Positions 7,586-9,938 of a stretch of 9,938 nt of DNA are shown here, piece after piece. Each line of letters starts with the position of its first letter. Within the stretch, counting starts at the first letter, position 1. The stretch spans positions 1 to 9,938 of the forward strand of contig CAJYBF010000018.1 of assembly GCA_913064935.1 (NCBI GenBank), given 5' to 3'. Position numbers and translations under genes: made by a program. The notes below the pieces were generated by a model. That model had not been told where the DNA came from, did no database searches, and saw only the letters and a list, made by a program, of their open reading frames with translations. The stretch is from an uncultured Mollicutes bacterium. Lineage in GTDB: Bacteria > Bacillota_I > Bacilli_A > MAG-NZ.

Positions 7586-8956
7586 TTATCCTAAGGTTAC
7601 TTCAATAGAAGTAACTAACCCTTCTCTAATATCTAAAGCATCCTTACCAATTACTGTTTCAATTGTTTTAGATTCTTTATTAACATAAGTTAACTTATAA
7701 CTCATTGGTTTGATCTTATTCTCACCAAATGTATTTCCTTCTTTAGTAGCGATATAAGTGACATCAATATGATTAAATAATTTGAATGATATTTTACCAT
7801 CCTTAAAGAAATCACTTGTTAGAATCGGATTAACCTTAAACTCTAATTGATTGTTGTAGGTAAATAATTTCTTACCTAAGAACATTTGAATCCACATACT
7901 TATTGCTTCAGAACTACTTCCTGTTAATCTAGCGATAAATCCTTTTCCTTGGATATTTGGATTAGGATTATTGCTAGGAGCAATAAACGATGAATTCTCT
8001 AAAATGCTTCTACCGTATACTTTAGGATCCATAAACTGCGGAATCGCTTTTTTAAGATCTTCGAAGTACTCATTATATAAGCCGGATTTTAACAAACCTA
8101 ATAAATATTTAAATTCCATATGCATGAAACAAGATTCTCTTTCTAACCAACCAGCAGTAAATGATCTAGCTATACCAATCTCTAGAGTTTCATTTTATAA
8201 TGATTCACTAGTTATATAAAGACCTAGATTTTTATCATACATAGAAGATTTTCTTACATTTTTATGTAACTCTAGCGCACTATCACCTTTGATTTGTTTT
8301 AAGTATCTCGCAGGTGCTTCAAGGAAATAAGGCAAGGCTCTACCAACCCATTTAGTAACTTTAACTAAAGGTAGCCCTAAAGAATGATGTTTTGCTTCTA
8401 ACAACTCATATTCTTTAGCTTCAAAAGTTAAGAATGTTGGGATCAATCCATTCCCTAGTTCAATCGCTTTAGCCATTGCTTGGTTGATCTTCTCACTTGC
8501 TAATGTTAAGAACTTATTAAGTGAACGCATTGAAACTTTAGAAGTCTTCCCACTTAGTCCTGACTCTATAGTTTTTCGGTAAGTTTCTTTAATTTTTTGT
8601 ACATTATCTCAGTAAAGTAATTCATCATTTTCCTTAGATAGTTCAAGTTCTAAACTATTAAGAAAATCATTTACTTCATTTGGAATATTAAGTACTTGTT
8701 CATCTTCTTGATTCATTAATAACTCTACTACTCTTCTTAACTCAACTGTTTCAGAAACTCCTGACCCAAAGATTCCCGGAAGACCATTCATTGCGTCATT
8801 CCATCCTGGCTTTTCACTTTCCATCATTATCCCAATTCCATATTGATCTAGGGACGCTAACTTAACACTTAGTAATGTTAATAACTTTGTAAACAATTTT
8901 GTGTAAACAACATCCCCATTATCATTTAATGTCTAATTCGTTTCATCTCCATTCAT
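7586..8956 (-). pseudogene. 5'-truncated, nonsense-mutated glucan phosphorylase (cellobiose-phosphorylase-like, clan GH-Q)
   Basis: One minus-strand frame of about 457 codons encodes the C-terminal portion of a large cellobiose-phosphorylase-like protein (GH94/GH149/GH161 clan). Recognisable blocks in order are: KLASLDQYGIGI and KPGWNDAMNGLPGIFGS (the WND Asp would be the general acid by analogy with GH94); a helical part with GLIPTFLTFEAKEYEL and LPYFLEAPARYLK; then FTAGWLERES, KYLLGLLKSGLY and GRSILENSSFI; and finally KGFIARLTGSSSEAISMWI with a beta-rich tail. Three in-frame stops interrupt it: TAG 8931-8933, TGA 8609-8611 and TAA 8195-8197. No frameshift is present. The N-terminal half or more is missing, replaced by an unrelated small membrane-protein gene. 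Intact family members cleave beta-glucans or disaccharides with phosphate to give glucose 1-phosphate; a laminaribiose phosphorylase is known from Acholeplasma laidlawii. The three open pieces should be read as one broken gene. Family assignment is good; exact GH number and linkage are uncertain. Confidence 0.82.
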
Positions 8957-8961
8957 CTTTA
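8934..8961. other. Gene-fusion breakpoint: membrane-protein tail against phosphorylase remnant
   Basis: Leftward of about 8934 the minus strand encodes recognisable phosphorylase sequence. Rightward of 8959 it encodes the lysine-rich end of the small membrane protein in another frame. No promoter, start region or N-terminal phosphorylase domain lies between. A deletion or rearrangement joining the two genes explains this best; the exact breakpoint cannot be fixed from one sequence. Confidence 0.5.
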
Positions 8962-9270
8962 TTTTTTTAATTTTCTCATTCTTTTTTGTGATTTAGATTC
9001 CACTTTTTGTAAAATTAATTTTTCAGAAATATGAACGAATACAAAACCAATTACGACAAAGAGATATTCAAAAAGTTTGAGCCCTAAAGGAAAATGAGGA
9101 TTATTTTCGGCGATTTCGGGAAGAAGGACTAGGAAAAAGTAAGCAATAGAGATTCCCGCAATTAAGGAGATATCAAGTTTAGGATGTTTTCGTTGGTAAA
9201 AATATAATATGAAAAAAAGAACGCCAAAAATTATCGAAATTACTGCTATAAATACAAAACTAATTGTCAT
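8959..9270 (-). CDS. Small three-helix membrane protein, possibly truncated
   Basis: The 103-residue product has three hydrophobic segments: about 4-26, 36-53 and 64-86. It ends in a strongly basic tail (KSQKRMRKLKK). The central AGISIAYFFLVLLPEI and the later VVIGFVFVHISEKL resemble, from memory, the first helices of a longer bacterial membrane-protein family with a conserved Y-x-F-L-x-x-L-P-E motif, vaguely like ZIP permeases. If so, this is only the first part of a protein of roughly 230-260 residues, cut at the junction with the phosphorylase remnant. It could equally be a genuine short protein. The ATG at 9270 has no clear Shine-Dalgarno sequence. The 65-base gap to the upstream gene is almost pure A/T, with a TATAAT-like hexamer on the minus strand near 9317-9322 but no convincing -35. 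No function can be assigned. Confidence 0.55.
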   Translation of the reverse strand: MTISFVFIAVISIIFGVLFFILYFYQRKHPKLDISLIAGISIAYFFLVLLPEIAENNPHFPLGLKLFEYLFVVIGFVFVHISEKLILQKVESKSQKRMRKLKK

Positions 9271-9335
9271 TACATATTTTAATATAGTTACAATTTTTAA
9301 AGTTTTTAGAATTAAATTATAACTAATTCTTATTT

Positions 9336-9716
9336 TTAGTTTAGGTGAATACCGTCTTCTTTAATTGTAATGAGTTTTTGTTTATAAAGTGAGCCAATGG
9401 CTTTTTTAAAACTCTTTTTACTCATTTGAAGGATTTCTTTTATGTCTTCTGGTGAAGATTTATCTGTAAGATTAAGAAAACCACTATTGTCTTCTAATGC
9501 TATCATAATAGCTTCAGCATTTGGCTCTATATTTCTATAACCAATTTCTCCTAAACTTATATCTAGTTTATTGTCTTTTCGAATTTTTTTTACGATACCT
9601 TTTAACTTGTCTCCAATACTTAGATCTTGAAAAATATTGTCCTTATAAATTAAACCTAAATGTTTTTTATTAACAATAATGGCAAGTTTATTAAGTTTTT
9701 TCAAGCAAAAAAGCAA
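9336..9716 (-). CDS. cvfB: CvfB-like S1-domain RNA-binding protein, C-terminal half only
   Basis: The readable product (about 115-126 residues) matches the C-terminal half of CvfB/YitL-type proteins, normally about 280-300 residues with S1-like domains and a terminal winged helix. Visible here are the end of an S1 domain (HLGLIYKDNIFQDLSIGDKLKGIVKKIR, roughly 19-46 of the open frame), then the linker IGYRNIEPNAE (about 58-68). The winged-helix signature follows: NSGFLNLTDKSSPEDIKE, MSKKSFKKAIGSLYKQKLI and a closing IKEDGIHLN. The family binds RNA and affects virulence and expression in staphylococci; the protein is cytosolic. The first ten or so codons of the open frame, including its only available TTG start, fall in the junction with the MfnF-like fragment and have no CvfB counterpart. 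The gene is therefore 5'-truncated, with the N-terminal S1 domains missing. The natural stop TAA is intact. Confidence 0.8.
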   Translation of the reverse strand: MLFCLKKLNKLAIIVNKKHLGLIYKDNIFQDLSIGDKLKGIVKKIRKDNKLDISLGEIGYRNIEPNAEAIMIALEDNSGFLNLTDKSSPEDIKEILQMSKKSFKKAIGSLYKQKLITIKEDGIHLN

Positions 9717-9938
9717 TACACATCAATTGCGGCAGCAAATTGGGTGTCAACCTCGTTATTTTTAGGTAAATTCGTTTCAAAATGTATTTTAATAGATGCG
9801 GGTTCTACTACTATTTATATAATCCCTATTTTAAGTTCTGTACCTGTTGCTAAGGGAAAAACCGATGTTGAGAGGTTGTTAAATCACGAATTGATTTATA
9901 CGGGAGGTTTAAGGGCAACTATACCTTCTATAACTCAC
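9660..9938 (+). CDS. mfnF: MfnF-like (methanofuran biosynthesis) fragment, broken at both ends
   Basis: A plus-strand frame of 93 codons stays open to the window end. It resembles the hydantoinase/oxoprolinase-like ASKHA enzyme MfnF, which couples the furan and tyramine moieties of methanofuran. Characteristic blocks are: NGKFIKFFQAKKQY (7-20), AAANWVSTSLFLGKF (24-38), CILIDAGSTT (42-51, the phosphate-binding strand and turn), KGKTDVERLLNHELIYTG (65-82) and LRATIPSITH (84-93). The usual GSTTTDIIPI reads GSTTIYIIPI, so the conserved Asp is replaced by Tyr, and the usual YTGALR reads YTGGLR. The first roughly 90-100 residues of the family are absent, and the ATG at 9660 lies inside the opposite-strand CvfB gene, so it is not a true start. 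MfnF is typical of methanogens and tetrahydromethanopterin-using methylotrophs and is unexpected in this bacterium. A chimeric contig end is the leading explanation; a decayed transferred piece is the alternative. Confidence 0.7.
   Translation, partial: MFFINNNGKFIKFFQAKKQYTSIAAANWVSTSLFLGKFVSKCILIDAGSTTIYIIPILSSVPVAKGKTDVERLLNHELIYTGGLRATIPSITH
9669..9705. other. Junction between CvfB-like and MfnF-like sequence (probable chimera point)
   Basis: CvfB homology on the minus strand extends rightward to about 9680-9690. MfnF homology on the plus strand extends leftward to about 9669-9705. The two overlap or touch in a low-complexity A/T stretch, and both genes lose their 5' parts here. This is the pattern of an illegitimate join at short shared sequence, either in assembly or in the genome. 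Confidence 0.6.

Noticed and set aside
7971..8219. Plus-strand frame of 82 codons
   Set aside because: It is antisense to the phosphorylase remnant, which has clear homology on the minus strand.
7586..8609. Mycoplasma genetic code (TGA = Trp) as the explanation for the broken phosphorylase
   Set aside because: It would cure only one of three stops, and the neighbouring intact genes use TGG for Trp throughout.
8609..8896. Separate small gene starting with TTG at 8896
   Set aside because: The same frame continues upstream to 8934 and downstream past the TGA with phosphorylase homology, so it is one piece of the broken gene.
9308..9330. Seven-base inverted repeat (AGAATTA/TAATTCT) followed by TATTTTT on the plus strand, as a terminator
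   Set aside because: The stem is nearly all A/T, no plus-strand gene ends before it, and the minus strand lacks a T run after it, so chance is likely in such AT-rich sequence.

Overview
The window is AT-rich and looks like a low-GC bacterium of the Bacillota/Mycoplasmatota type, perhaps an Acholeplasma- or Izemoplasma-like lineage. Three things suggest this: codon choice, Gram-positive-style Shine-Dalgarno sequences, and a lipoprotein signal peptide. All intact genes end in TAA and use TGG for Trp, so the standard/bacterial code fits. The assignment is inference, as no rRNA or marker gene is present.

From about 8956 down to 1, a tightly packed minus-strand operon encodes beta-glucan degradation. 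In transcription order it holds: a broken, 5'-truncated clan GH-Q (GH94/GH161-like) glucan phosphorylase; a cytosolic GH30; a YghZ-type aldo/keto reductase; a surface lipoprotein GH3 (ExoP-type glucosidase); a cytosolic GH1 beta-glucosidase; an ADP-ribosylglycohydrolase-fold protein; and a membrane-anchored GH5 exo-1,3-beta-glucanase with two N-terminal PASTA domains, which runs off the left edge. The working model (inference) is that GH5 and GH3 trim beta-1,3-type glucans at the cell surface and GH1, GH30 and formerly the phosphorylase process imported oligosaccharides inside. No transporter or regulator lies in the window.

The right end (about 8957-9938) is disturbed. A small three-helix membrane protein, possibly the 5' part of a longer gene, abuts the headless phosphorylase remnant. 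That remnant keeps one frame for about 457 codons but holds three in-frame stops, one of each kind (TAG, TGA, TAA). Next comes the C-terminal half of a CvfB-like RNA-binding protein (minus strand). It runs into a plus-strand fragment of MfnF, a methanofuran-biosynthesis enzyme of methanogens and some methylotrophs. Both genes are cut at the same point (about 9669-9705), so the last ~250 bases are most likely an assembly chimera, or less likely a genuine transfer scar.
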